DNA of 46,551 nucleotides from Candidatus Ornithomonoglobus intestinigallinarum (GCA_018715365.1 DVLU01000064.1:1-46551); one strand, 5' to 3'; numbered from the stretch's first letter, positions 11,953 to 20,680 are shown. Made by a program: numbers and translations. Notes: generated from the letters alone by a model not told the origin.

Positions 11953-13359
11953 CTAAAACTGAAAGTACAAAAAGCCCGATACCGTGCCCATGCAGAACAG
12001 CGACAGCGCCATAAGCGCGCCCGCGTATACGGCATATCTCGGCTTCGGCTCAAAGTTCTCTGCCAGCTCGCCCGTATTTTTGAAGCCGAAAATTATAACG
12101 GCACTTATTATAAGCAGCGCGATTATGCCTTTGTTTTCGGCAAAATACGCCGTCCACTGCGTGCAGAGCTCCTGCCACGGCACCGGCGTGAACATTGTTT
12201 GATAAACGCTTATCGCCTGCGTTGTTGTGTACGAATCAAACAGCACCCTCACAAGCACCGAGAAAAAGAACGTCAGCGCCCATGCGATCGGGAACGGCAG
12301 CCTTTTGCGGTAGAGCGTCATCATGTTTGCTGCGCACACAAAAATACCGTTCGCAATTCCCCAGAATATAAAATGCCAGCCTGCGCCGTGCCATATGCCA
12401 GACGCAACAAACGTAACAAGCGTTGCAAAAATAAGCTTTATTTTGCCGTTTCCGAAACGGAATATGCGTTTAAAAACGTTATCCTCAAGAAACCTTGATA
12501 TTGTTATGTTCCATCTGCGCCAAAAATCGGCAAAATTCCGCGCCTTATACGGCGAATTGAAGTTCTGCGGCAGCTCTATATTGAAAAACCGCGACAATCC
12601 GAGCGCCATGTCTATATAGCCCGAAAAGTCAAAGTAATACGCAAACGTGTAGGCTATAACAGCGCTCCACGAATTGAACAGCCCCTCTCCCGTTCCGTCG
12701 TAAAACGCCTGCGCATGCGCTATAAGCGGATCTGCCATAACGGCCTTTTTGAAGCAGCCTACCGCAAAAAGCAAAATGCCGAGCATGACGTTTTTTGAAT
12801 TAAAGGCGATAAGCCTTTTGCCCTTAAGCTGCGGCAAAAATTCATCGTGCGACACAACCGGCCCCACAACGAGCTTCGGAAAAAACGTAACGAATACCAT
12901 GTAATCGAGAAACGAGCATTTTTCCGCATCGCCAGAATAGCTGTCCGTAAGGTACGATATGAGCTGGAACGTATAAAACGAGATTCCGAGCGGCAGTATT
13001 ATATCGAGCATCGGGACGCTTGTCCCGAGCACGGCGTTTACGTTTTCGAAAAAGAAGTTTCTGTATTTAAAATAAAACAGAAGCCCCAGGTTTACCGTAA
13101 GCCCGAGAGCCATTGCCGCAGCTCTCAGCGGCTTTTTTGTTCCTTCCTTCTGCAGCGCACGGCTTATTCCGAAATTAAACAGCGCCGTGAACACGAGTAT
13201 CGGCAGACATTCTATACTGCCGAAGCCGTAGAAAAACAGCGACGACGCGGCAAGCCATGTTTTCACAAGATATGTCCTTTTGGTGAGCCTCAGCAGATAA
13301 TATCCCAGAAGGACTGCCGGAAAGAACAGGAACACGAATTTATACGATGAAAATATCAT
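11953..13359 (-). CDS. MBOAT family membrane O-acyltransferase (DltB/AlgI-like)
   Basis: Multi-pass membrane protein of 468 residues that passes an activated acyl group across the membrane to an extracellular acceptor. Family landmarks are LGISFYTFQ near 124, FFPKLVVGP, YYFDFSGYIDMALG, FADFWRRWNITISRFLEDN and the putative catalytic His324 in GIWHGAGWHF. An open frame extends upstream to 13698, but that part is AT-rich leader sequence containing the promoter. The start at ATG 13359 follows GGGAAG and lies just downstream of the promoter at 13400-13428. It is the first gene of a unit with SGNH/CE4, ACP and FkbH genes, so the likely donor is that ACP. Confidence 0.92.
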   Translation of the reverse strand: MIFSSYKFVFLFFPAVLLGYYLLRLTKRTYLVKTWLAASSLFFYGFGSIECLPILVFTALFNFGISRALQKEGTKKPLRAAAMALGLTVNLGLLFYFKYRNFFFENVNAVLGTSVPMLDIILPLGISFYTFQLISYLTDSYSGDAEKCSFLDYMVFVTFFPKLVVGPVVSHDEFLPQLKGKRLIAFNSKNVMLGILLFAVGCFKKAVMADPLIAHAQAFYDGTGEGLFNSWSAVIAYTFAYYFDFSGYIDMALGLSRFFNIELPQNFNSPYKARNFADFWRRWNITISRFLEDNVFKRIFRFGNGKIKLIFATLVTFVASGIWHGAGWHFIFWGIANGIFVCAANMMTLYRKRLPFPIAWALTFFFSVLVRVLFDSYTTTQAISVYQTMFTPVPWQELCTQWTAYFAENKGIIALLIISAVIIFGFKNTGELAENFEPKPRYAVYAGALMALSLFCMGTVSGFLYFQF

Positions 13360-13399
13360 TATAATACTTCCCACTTTCTGCATTTTTACATACGGTTTT

Positions 13400-13428
13400 A
13401 TTCTATCACAATTATATATAAATGTCAA
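13400..13428 (-). promoter_or_regulatory. Sigma-A promoter of the MBOAT-SGNH/CE4-ACP-FkbH unit
   Basis: On the minus strand: TTGACA at 13423-13428, 17-bp spacer, TAGAAT at 13400-13405, with TG one base before the -10. Predicted transcription start is near 13393, about 34 nt before the MBOAT start codon. It is divergent from the ymdB promoter. Confidence 0.85.
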
Positions 13429-13480
13429 CGCCGCATAATGCGATACTGCGATTTTCAAAAAAAATTTTACGGCCGCGTTA

Positions 13481-13509
13481 TTGACGCGGCGCGCCGTATA
13501 TGATATAAT
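13481..13509 (+). promoter_or_regulatory. Sigma-A promoter of the ymdB-type gene
   Basis: TTGACG at 13481-13486, 17-bp spacer, TATAAT at 13504-13509, with an extended -10 (TGATATAAT). Transcription should start near 13516, about 43 nt before the start codon. Confidence 0.87.
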
Positions 13510-13558
13510 GACCTCGAAAAGGAACGGGTGCAAAAGGCACCGCGAAAGGACTTGCGTT

Positions 13559-14347
13559 ATGAGAATTTTCTGCATCGGCGACGTTGTGAGCGCCGCCGGG
13601 CGCGATATGCTTTTTAAGCATATCGAGGACCTGAAATACAAAAAAAATATCGACCTCTGCATTGCAAACGGCGAAAACGCTTCGCACGGCCACGGCATGG
13701 CGAGAGCGTCATACCTTGAAATGTGCCGAGCCGGCGTTGACGGCTTTACGATGGGGAATCACACGTGGAACACGAAGGAAATAATCCCGATACTCGAAAA
13801 TGAGGAAAATGTTATCCGCCCGATAAATTTCCATCCGTCATGCCCCGGCTCGGGAGCTATGATATTAACGTCAAAGAGCGGGGCGCGTATAGGCGTAATA
13901 AATACGGCGGGGCGCGTATTTATGGATCAGTGCCACGTATCGCCCTTTGAAATAACCGCCGAAAAGGCGGCGGAGCTTAAGAAAAAAACGGACGCCGTAA
14001 TAGTTGATTTCCACGCGGAGGCAACAAGCGAAAAGCAGGCGATGGGCTATTTCCTCGACGGCCTTGCCGGCGCCGTATTCGGCACGCACACGCACGTGCA
14101 GACGGCCGACGAGCGCATACTGCCGAAGGGCACGGGCTACATAACCGACCTCGGAATGACGGGGCCTGCGGAATCGGTGCTCGGCATGAATTACGAGGTG
14201 ATAGTTAATCGGTTCGTTACGGGAATGCCGCAGAAATTCGAAATCGCGGCGGGGACGGCGCAGCTTAACGGCTGCATCTTCGAGCTTGACGACAAAACGG
14301 GGCTTTGCACCGGCATTGAGAGAGTGTTTATAAGAAACGACAGATAA
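13559..14347 (+). CDS. ymdB: YmdB-family metallophosphoesterase (TIGR00282)
   Basis: Binuclear-metal phosphoesterase of 262 residues. Bacillus subtilis YmdB hydrolyses 2',3'-cyclic nucleotides and affects biofilm formation and motility. Metal-site motifs are GDVV (Asp8), NGEN (37-40), MGNHTW (Asn67, His68), DFHAEATSEK (His152) and FGTHTHVQTAD (His177, His179). The frame is open back to the promoter, but ATG 13559 has AAAGGA 8 nt upstream and begins MRIFCIGD, the family N-terminus. It is divergent from the MBOAT unit. Confidence 0.94.
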   Translation: MRIFCIGDVVSAAGRDMLFKHIEDLKYKKNIDLCIANGENASHGHGMARASYLEMCRAGVDGFTMGNHTWNTKEIIPILENEENVIRPINFHPSCPGSGAMILTSKSGARIGVINTAGRVFMDQCHVSPFEITAEKAAELKKKTDAVIVDFHAEATSEKQAMGYFLDGLAGAVFGTHTHVQTADERILPKGTGYITDLGMTGPAESVLGMNYEVIVNRFVTGMPQKFEIAAGTAQLNGCIFELDDKTGLCTGIERVFIRNDR

Positions 14348-14364
14348 CGGATATTTTACGTTCT

Positions 14365-14384
14365 GCGGGGGCTTCTGCCCCCGC
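14365..14384 (+). repeat. GCGGGGGC hairpin between ymdB and the HAD gene
   Basis: Perfect 8-bp stem GCGGGGGC/GCCCCCGC with loop TTCT, 18 bp after the ymdB stop. No T-tract follows, so terminator function is doubtful. The same stem recurs at 41614-41635. Confidence 0.6.
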
Positions 14385-14424
14385 ACCACCATTTTTGAGT
14401 GTATTGCTTATACGGGAGACTGTT

Positions 14425-14991
14425 ATGAAAGTATTTGATTTTGACGATACGATATACGACGGCGAAAGCTCTTTTGACTTTTTCAAATTCTGCCTTAAAA
14501 GGAAAAAGTCGCTCATGCGCTATATGCCGTCCGTAATATCAAAGGCGGTAAAATACAAATCGGGAGAGCTTGCGCCCAAGGACGCGCGGCAGTTTGCCGA
14601 TAAAATGGTTAAAGTCTTTTTTGATAACTGCAGAGATCTCGATGTGCTTGTGAGAGAATTTTGGTCAGCACACGCGCAGAAGCTCATGCCGCATATGCTC
14701 GATAAAATCTCGCCCGACGACGCCGTAATATCGGCGTCGCCGCGTTTTCTCTTTGAGGGCATAAAAGACAGGCTCCCGACAAAAAACATAATATGCACGG
14801 AGCTTGACGAGGAAAACAAGACACTTGCGCTGTTCTGCCACGGCGACAACAAGCTGACGTCATTCCGCGACCGTTTCGGCAGCACACCCATAGACGAGGT
14901 CTACACGGACAGCCTTGACGACCTGCCGCTCATAAACGCCGCAGAAAAAGCGTTTTTGGTTGACAAAGGGGAAATAACGCAAATAAAATAG
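14425..14991 (+). CDS. HAD-superfamily (SerB/IB-like) phosphatase
   Basis: Small haloacid-dehalogenase phosphatase of 188 residues. Motif I is FDFDDT (nucleophile Asp5, acid Asp7), motif II is the Ser of ISASP, motif III is a Lys in GDNKLTSF and the motif IV acids are in YTDSLDDLPL. It resembles the HAD-IB group that includes phosphoserine phosphatase; the substrate is unknown. The start was moved 10 codons inward to ATG 14425 because GGGAG lies 6 nt before it. It lies between ymdB and a MATE gene, all plus strand, and is possibly transcribed from the ymdB promoter. Confidence 0.88.
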   Translation: MKVFDFDDTIYDGESSFDFFKFCLKRKKSLMRYMPSVISKAVKYKSGELAPKDARQFADKMVKVFFDNCRDLDVLVREFWSAHAQKLMPHMLDKISPDDAVISASPRFLFEGIKDRLPTKNIICTELDEENKTLALFCHGDNKLTSFRDRFGSTPIDEVYTDSLDDLPLINAAEKAFLVDKGEITQIK

Positions 14992-15046
14992 CTTTGCAAA
15001 GCGAAAATCACCCCCGAAAAAAATAAAGGAGAAAAAATACAGCTAT

Positions 15047-16381
15047 ATGGATTCACATAAATTTTTCACGCAAACAAGGCCCGGACGGCTGTTCGTTACG
15101 GCGGCGCTGCCTGGCGCGATAGGAATGTTCGCGTCGGCGCTGTATCAGCTTGCCGACGGAATATTCGTGGGACGGATAATAGGCGGCACGGCGTTTGCGG
15201 CGCTGAATCTTGCGATGCCGTTTGTTATAATAAATTTCGCGCTTTCCGATCTTATAGGCGTCGGCTCATCGGTGCCGATCTCAATAAGCCTCGGCCAGCG
15301 CCGCGATAAAGAAGCGAACAATATTTTCACGTGCTCGTGCATAATGATAGTCATTATAGGCATTATAATCGGCGCGCTGCTTTACGCCTGTGCGCCGGCG
15401 CTCATGCGGTTCATGGGCGCGGACGGCGAATTTGCCGCGCTTGCGGTGCAGTATCTGCGCGTTTATGCGATATGCTCGCCGCTTACGACCATTGTTTTTG
15501 CGGTTGACAATTATCTTCGCATCTGCGGCCGTATAAAATTCAGCATGGTGCTGAACATAATAATGTCCGTGCTCAGCGCAGGGCTTGAATTCGTCTTCCT
15601 GTTCGTCTTCCGCTGGGGGATTTGGGGCGCTGCGCTCGGAACGTGCCTTGGGATGATGATATGCACCGTTATAGCGTTTGTGCCGTTTATAGGCGGCAGG
15701 ATGCGGCTGCGCTTCTACCGCCCGAAATTCCGCGCCGACATGATAAAGAGAATAGCCGCCTGCGGTATGCCGACGTTTTTGAACAATATCGCCGGGCGTG
15801 TTACTTCGATCGTCATGAATATGCTGCTCGTGCGCTGGGGCGGCGAAAGCGCCGTATCGGTGTACGGCATACTTATGTACGTTGACGGCATAGTTCAGTC
15901 GCTGCTCTACGGAATGGTAGATTCGCTGCAGCCCGCAATAGGCTACAACTGGGGCGCGGCGCTTTATAAGCGTGTGCGCGCGATAGGCAAATACTGCTTT
16001 TTGGCGGGAGCCGTATTTTCATGGCTCGTTGTCGCCGTAATATTCATGTTCCCGGAGCTTATAACGGAGCTGTTTATGGGCGGCGGCAGCGGCGGCTTTA
16101 TGGAGGAAGCCGTATTGGCACTGCGGCTTTTCGGAACGGGCTATATAATACGGTGGTTTGCAACGTCAACGCAGAGCTTCCTGCTTGCCGTTGAAAAGCC
16201 GATACCGGCAACGCTTATATCGATATCCGTTGCGCTCGTATTCCCGCTGCTGTTTATATTGGTGCTGTGGAATCTGCACCTTACTGGGCTGTGGCTCAAC
16301 TTTGCAGGGACGTCGTTTTTGTCGGCGGCTCTTGCGGCGTTTATGCTGTTCAAATACAGAAAGGAATTACTTCGAGAATAG
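15047..16381 (+). CDS. MATE family cation-coupled multidrug efflux transporter
   Basis: Inner-membrane antiporter of 444 residues with twelve predicted helices in two homologous halves. The N-half pattern is PGAIGMFASALYQLADGIF; the second half has the matching CGMPTFLNNIAGR and the later SLQPAIGYNWGA. Such proteins export drugs or metabolites in exchange for Na+ or H+. The substrate cannot be told from sequence. AAAGGAG lies at 15025-15031, a rather long 15 nt before ATG 15047. The gene converges with the P-type ATPase gene. Confidence 0.93.
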   Translation: MDSHKFFTQTRPGRLFVTAALPGAIGMFASALYQLADGIFVGRIIGGTAFAALNLAMPFVIINFALSDLIGVGSSVPISISLGQRRDKEANNIFTCSCIMIVIIGIIIGALLYACAPALMRFMGADGEFAALAVQYLRVYAICSPLTTIVFAVDNYLRICGRIKFSMVLNIIMSVLSAGLEFVFLFVFRWGIWGAALGTCLGMMICTVIAFVPFIGGRMRLRFYRPKFRADMIKRIAACGMPTFLNNIAGRVTSIVMNMLLVRWGGESAVSVYGILMYVDGIVQSLLYGMVDSLQPAIGYNWGAALYKRVRAIGKYCFLAGAVFSWLVVAVIFMFPELITELFMGGGSGGFMEEAVLALRLFGTGYIIRWFATSTQSFLLAVEKPIPATLISISVALVFPLLFILVLWNLHLTGLWLNFAGTSFLSAALAAFMLFKYRKELLRE

Positions 16382-16487
16382 TTTTTTTACACAGGGGCTG
16401 CCGAAAGTTTTTTGTCGGCGGCGCATATTTCCCCTTCCGAGGAATGTATGTGCAGCGTAACCTCCTTCCCGAGGAGGAGGTGATATG

Positions 16488-16510
16488 TGCCGCCGGACGG
16501 CAGACTTTTT
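16488..16510 (+). terminator. Weak terminator candidate after the MATE gene
   Basis: TGCCG, loop CCGGA, CGGCA, then GA and CTTTTT. The 5-bp stem with a short T-run lies in the convergent gap between the MATE and P-ATPase genes. A second hairpin, CCTCCT-TCCCG-AGGAGG, precedes it at 16461-16477. Confidence 0.45.
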
Positions 16511-19076
16511 ATTGCTTATTTGTCAATGCCTTCTGTGCCTCAACTATAACAAGCGGAGCAAGCGAGAGCGCGGCGGTAACCGCCCACTGCGCGGCCGAAA
16601 GCGCACCGACTCCGAAAACAGCCGCCGCTGGCGGAAAGCTTATTACGCCCGCCTCGAGCACCAATCCGGCAAAAAACGACAGAACAAGATACTTATTTTT
16701 AAACAATCCCGCTTTTATTGCCGAACCCTCGCTTCTCATATTAAACGCGTGAACAAGCTGCGACAGCGACAGCACGGCAAACGCCATCGTCCCGCCCGTC
16801 CGCACATTTCCAAAAACATTTTTCCCTATCGAGAACGCCAAAAGCGCAAGCGCGCCTATCATAAGCCCCTCGGCCGCAACAGCTCTCCACAGGCCCTTTG
16901 AAAACAGCTTTTTTGTTTTTGACGGTCCGTCCATAACGCTGTCATCGGTCGGATCCATGCCGAGAGCTATTGCCGGAAGCGAATCCGTAACAAGATTTAC
17001 CCACAAAAGCTGTATTGCCGAAAGCGGCGGCGCGCCGGAAAGCAATATCCCTCCGAATACCGTCAGTATTTCGCCGATATTGCTCGACACCAAAAACTTA
17101 ACCGCCTTCTGTATATTTTCAAATATCCCGCGCCCGACTCTCACGGCGCTCACTATCGTAGCAAAATTATCGTCGGTCAGTATCATATCCGACGCATTTT
17201 TTGCAACCTCGGTGCCGCTCCTTCCCATGCTGCACCCTATATCGGCTGCCGACAGCGCCGGCGCGTCGTTTACTCCGTCGCCCGTCATTGCGACGGTGCA
17301 GCCGTTTGCCTGCCATGCTTTAACTATCCTCACCTTATGCGACGGTGTAACTCTCGAAAAAACGCGGTATTCGCGTATCTTTTCCGCAAGCTCCTCATCG
17401 CTTGTTTTATCAAGCTCCGCGCCCGTCATAAGCTTTTCGCCGCCAAGCATCCCCACGCGCCGCGCAACCGACGCTGCCGTGCCCGTATGGTCTCCCGTTA
17501 TCATGACGGGGATTATACCGGCGCGTTTGCATACTCTGACAGCCTCCTCGGCTTCGGGGCGCGGCGGATCCTCTATCCCGAGCAGCCCGGCAAAAACAAG
17601 GCGCTCCTCCTTTAAGGCTTCGCCGTCCCTGTACGCAACGGCAATAACTCTTAACGCATTCGACGTCATTTTTTCGTTCTCGTCAAGGATTTTTTTCCGT
17701 TCCGCCCTTGAAAGCGCCGTTGTCCCCGACGCCGTTGCGGCCTCCGTGCAGCTCGGCAAAATATACTCAAGCGCGCCCTTTACGATAACGCGCCCTCCCG
17801 CTGCCGAACGCCTGAGCACCGTCAGGCGCTTTCTCTGCGACGAAAACGGGATCTCACCCGCGCGCCTGTATTTTTCCTCAAGCGCATTCAGGTCAACGCG
17901 TTCGCTTTCGGCTTTTGCCAAAACAGCCGCGTCGGTCGGGTCCGGCGTTTCGTTGCAGCAAAGCGCGGCAAGCCTCAGCGTAAGCAGTCTGTCTTTTGAA
18001 TATACAGACGTAACCTTCATTTTATTCTGCGTAAGCGTGCCTGTTTTGTCGGAGCAGATAACGTCTGCCCCGCCGAGCGTTTCAACGGACGGCAGGCTGC
18101 GCACGATTGCATTTTGGCGCGACAGCTTCATAACGCCTATCGCAAGCATTATGGTGACTATGGCCGGCAGCCCCTCGGGGATGGCGGCAACGGCAAGCGA
18201 TACCGCCGTCATAAACATATCGAGCGGGTCAAGCTTCAGAAAAAGCCCTATTATAAATACGGCAAAGCATACCGACAGCGCGGCAATACCGAGCGTTTTG
18301 CCCGCCTCCGCAAGCTTTGCTTTAAGCGGCGTTTCCGTATCGTTTTCCTCGGAAAGCATCGCGGCTATCTCGCCCACCTCGGTATCCATGCCGGTTTTTA
18401 CGACTATGCCCGTACCCTTGCCGCCAAGCACCGATGTTGACGAAAATACCATGTTCCGTCTGTCGCCGACAGCCGTCGGACGGCTGTATACGGCTTCGCT
18501 GTCCTTCTCTATCGGATGCGACTCGCCCGTCAGCGCAGACTCATCAACAAGCAGGCCGTTTGACGAAACGAGCCTGCAGTCCGCGCTTATAACATCACCG
18601 GCCGAAAATCTGACTATATCGCCGACGCACAGTCCGCGGCTGTCTATGCTTATCTCTTTGCCGTCCCTCACTACCCGCGAATGCGGCGACGACATCCTTT
18701 TCAGCGCGTCAAGGCTTCGCTGCGCACGGCTCTCCTGGACCGTTCCGAGCACGGCGTTCAGCACGACTATCGCAAGAATGATGACCGGCTCCCAAATATC
18801 GCCGTTCCCCTCCATAAGCGATGTGAAATACGAAACTCCCGCCGCAATAAGCAAAAGGATTATAAGAAAATCGTTAAACTGCGCAAAAAAACGCGAAACC
18901 GCCGTTTTTCGCCTTCGCTCGGCAAGGACGTTTTCGCCGTGCTCCGCAAGCCGCCGTTTTGCCTCCTCCCCGGTCAAGCCTTCGCGCACGTTCGTCCGCA
19001 CGGCACGCTCCGTTTCGCGTATCGTCCCCGTATAAAACTCCTCAAAAACATTTTTCTTTCCGCCGTTTCCCTTCAT
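16509..19076 (-). CDS. Calcium-type P-type ATPase (cation-translocating)
   Basis: P2A-type ion pump of 855 residues. It shows the cation ATPase N-terminus, the dephosphorylation loop ALTGES (183-186), the M4 motif IPEGLPA (300-304), the phosphorylation site CSDKTGTLT (Asp343), the hinge TGDGVNDAPALS and the M6 motif NLVTDSLPA. PEGLP in M4 together with N..TDSLPA in M6 is the pattern of bacterial Ca2+ exporters, so Ca2+ (possibly Mn2+) export is likely. Ten membrane segments are expected and the length is typical. The ribosome binding site (AAAGGGG) is imperfect. It converges with the MATE gene and diverges from the RAYT-like gene. Confidence 0.94.
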   Translation of the reverse strand: MKGNGGKKNVFEEFYTGTIRETERAVRTNVREGLTGEEAKRRLAEHGENVLAERRRKTAVSRFFAQFNDFLIILLLIAAGVSYFTSLMEGNGDIWEPVIILAIVVLNAVLGTVQESRAQRSLDALKRMSSPHSRVVRDGKEISIDSRGLCVGDIVRFSAGDVISADCRLVSSNGLLVDESALTGESHPIEKDSEAVYSRPTAVGDRRNMVFSSTSVLGGKGTGIVVKTGMDTEVGEIAAMLSEENDTETPLKAKLAEAGKTLGIAALSVCFAVFIIGLFLKLDPLDMFMTAVSLAVAAIPEGLPAIVTIMLAIGVMKLSRQNAIVRSLPSVETLGGADVICSDKTGTLTQNKMKVTSVYSKDRLLTLRLAALCCNETPDPTDAAVLAKAESERVDLNALEEKYRRAGEIPFSSQRKRLTVLRRSAAGGRVIVKGALEYILPSCTEAATASGTTALSRAERKKILDENEKMTSNALRVIAVAYRDGEALKEERLVFAGLLGIEDPPRPEAEEAVRVCKRAGIIPVMITGDHTGTAASVARRVGMLGGEKLMTGAELDKTSDEELAEKIREYRVFSRVTPSHKVRIVKAWQANGCTVAMTGDGVNDAPALSAADIGCSMGRSGTEVAKNASDMILTDDNFATIVSAVRVGRGIFENIQKAVKFLVSSNIGEILTVFGGILLSGAPPLSAIQLLWVNLVTDSLPAIALGMDPTDDSVMDGPSKTKKLFSKGLWRAVAAEGLMIGALALLAFSIGKNVFGNVRTGGTMAFAVLSLSQLVHAFNMRSEGSAIKAGLFKNKYLVLSFFAGLVLEAGVISFPPAAAVFGVGALSAAQWAVTAALSLAPLVIVEAQKALTNKQ

Positions 19077-19194
19077 CCCAGCGCGCCCCTTTCCCTAATG
19101 TTTGTCTTTCTAATTCTATTACGGCGGACGCCTGCGTATAACACAATTGTTGATAAAATGTAATATAAATGTTTTAGTGTCCCCGTCCGAAATA

Positions 19195-19203
19195 TGATAT
19201 AAT
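19195..19203 (+). promoter_or_regulatory. Extended -10 promoter of the RAYT-like gene
   Basis: TGATATAAT with TATAAT at 19198-19203. No convincing -35 at 16-18 bp. It lies about 42 bp upstream of the first start codon. Confidence 0.6.
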
Positions 19204-19244
19204 ACAGTTACCGCAAAACGTCAAACACAATGTAAAAGGAGTTA

Positions 19245-19832
19245 ATGATCATAATTATGGCAAGAAAAGCAAGAGAAAAAAGCGAATCTGGGCTGTACGC
19301 CGTCCTGCTCCGCGGCAGCGCGGATATATTCGCCGCCGATGACGACCGCGAAAAATTTATGAATCTGCTTGAAAATTCAAACGCGCAGACGCTCGCCGCG
19401 GGATTTACCGCCGGCTGCGCGCTGCTGTGTGTACGCGAAAGCGGCGCCGGGCTTGCCGCGGATATGCGTTCCGTTACGATCCCTTACGCGCGCTGCTATA
19501 ACAACGCACATAACAGCAGCGGAAAAATTTTTTACGGACGCTTTAAAAGTATGCCGATCGGCGAAAACGACGTGCAGAACTGCATCGGAAATATCGCAAA
19601 GCTTTCAAAAAGCAGCTTTGTTTCCTTCTCGGGCGAGCCGGGCGCAGAGTATACGCCCATGGCGTTTTTTGCTTCGGTTTCCGGCGAACCGGTAAAAAGA
19701 ACGGCGCGCAGCAAGCCTGCCGCGCCAAAGCAAAAGCCGTCGCCGTCAGACACCGGCGCCGGCACGGCAGCTTCAAAGCAGCCGGAAAAGATAAACAACG
19801 CCAAAAAAAATCTTCCGTCATGGCTTTTGTGA
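19245..19832 (+). CDS. Degenerate REP-associated tyrosine transposase (RAYT/Y1-like) protein, HUH lost
   Basis: 195 residues. The N-terminus MARKAREKSESGLY, then VLLRG and DDDREKF, matches the start of the Y1/RAYT transposase family from memory. YNNAHNSSGKIFYGRFKSMP (81-104 region) matches the later family block around the GRFKSEP motif. The His-hydrophobic-His metal site, expected near 55-65, is replaced by AGCALLCVRESGAG, so nuclease activity is unlikely. The C-terminal 45 residues are a Lys/Pro/Ser-rich tail. The start is unclear: ATG 19245 is only 3 nt, and ATG 19257 (MARK) 15 nt, from AAAAGGAG. The frame is intact and has a promoter, so this may be a domesticated protein rather than a decaying gene. 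Confidence 0.7.
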   Translation: MIIIMARKAREKSESGLYAVLLRGSADIFAADDDREKFMNLLENSNAQTLAAGFTAGCALLCVRESGAGLAADMRSVTIPYARCYNNAHNSSGKIFYGRFKSMPIGENDVQNCIGNIAKLSKSSFVSFSGEPGAEYTPMAFFASVSGEPVKRTARSKPAAPKQKPSPSDTGAGTAASKQPEKINNAKKNLPSWLL

Positions 19833-19915
19833 TGTTCTAACCGGGGACAGGAGTGCATATAATTTATATAGGGATAGTTTTATTCCGTATTTCTGTTTCC
19901 GGGGAGAAGATTACA

Positions 19916-20671
19916 ATGAGGTTTATGGTAATAAAGGCAAAATACATAGTTTTCGCGCTCGCCTGCGCAATTCTTCTGCCGCTGTGCTTTATGTACGCAT
20001 CGCGCGCCGTTTCCGTTTTCAATTCGGCAGAAACGCGCGAGGTTCCGATATACTGCGTGCAGCGCAGCGACAGCAAAATAGCCGTAACGTTTGACTGCGC
20101 GTGGAACGACAGCGACATTGACGCAATACTAAAAACTCTTGATATATACGACTGCCGCGCAACGTTTTTCATCGTCGGCGACTGGGCGGAAAAATATCCG
20201 CAGAGCCTGCTTAAAATATATAACGCAGGTCACGAGATAGGCGCACATTCGTATAATCACAGCGATTACACAAAGCTTGACGCCGCGGCGCTTATTGCAG
20301 ACATGGAGAAATGCGACGAAGCCATTGCCGCCGTTACGGGCGAAAAGCCGCGCCTTGTCCGCGCGCCGTCCGGCGGCTGGAACGAAACGGTTGTGCGCGT
20401 ATGCAGGGAAAGGCAGACTCCGTGCATACAATGGTCGGTTGACGGTATAGATTACGGGAATGCAGACCCCGAAGGCATAATACGCCGTGCCGCGGCCGCA
20501 ACAAAAGCAGGCGACATAATCCTGCTCCATAACGGTACGGAGCACACGGCCGAGGTGCTTCCCGAAATACTCGAAAAGCTGTCGAAAACGTATGAATTTT
20601 CCACCGTTTCCGATATGATATATACAGAAAATTATACTATAGATCACACCGGTATGCAGATACCGGAATAA
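19916..20671 (+). CDS. PdaB-like polysaccharide deacetylase (CE4), membrane-anchored
   Basis: 251 residues with an N-terminal membrane segment (about 9-30) and an extracellular CE4 domain. Motif 1 is VTFDCAW, retaining one Asp (60), as in the PdaB-like clade of clostridia. Motif 2 is GAHSYNH (His111, His115). Motif 3 is RAPSGGWNE and the C-terminal motif is ILLHNGTEHT. The likely substrate is peptidoglycan or another N-acetylated wall glycan; PdaB itself acts in sporulation. The open frame begins at 19853, but ATG 19916 was chosen because GGGGAG lies 9 nt upstream and hydrophobic sequence follows. It may be cotranscribed with the RAYT-like gene 83 bp upstream. Confidence 0.88.
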   Translation: MRFMVIKAKYIVFALACAILLPLCFMYASRAVSVFNSAETREVPIYCVQRSDSKIAVTFDCAWNDSDIDAILKTLDIYDCRATFFIVGDWAEKYPQSLLKIYNAGHEIGAHSYNHSDYTKLDAAALIADMEKCDEAIAAVTGEKPRLVRAPSGGWNETVVRVCRERQTPCIQWSVDGIDYGNADPEGIIRRAAAATKAGDIILLHNGTEHTAEVLPEILEKLSKTYEFSTVSDMIYTENYTIDHTGMQIPE

Positions 20672-20680
20672 ACCGCAGCA

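Noticed and set aside
13360-13698. 113-residue N-terminal extension of the MBOAT protein
   Set aside because: It would be translated through its own promoter and the divergent ymdB start; the family N-terminus is at 13359.
16957-19035. A 692-codon open frame on the plus strand
   Set aside because: It is exactly antisense to the P-type ATPase, has Ser/Thr/Pro-rich low-complexity content and no ribosome binding site.
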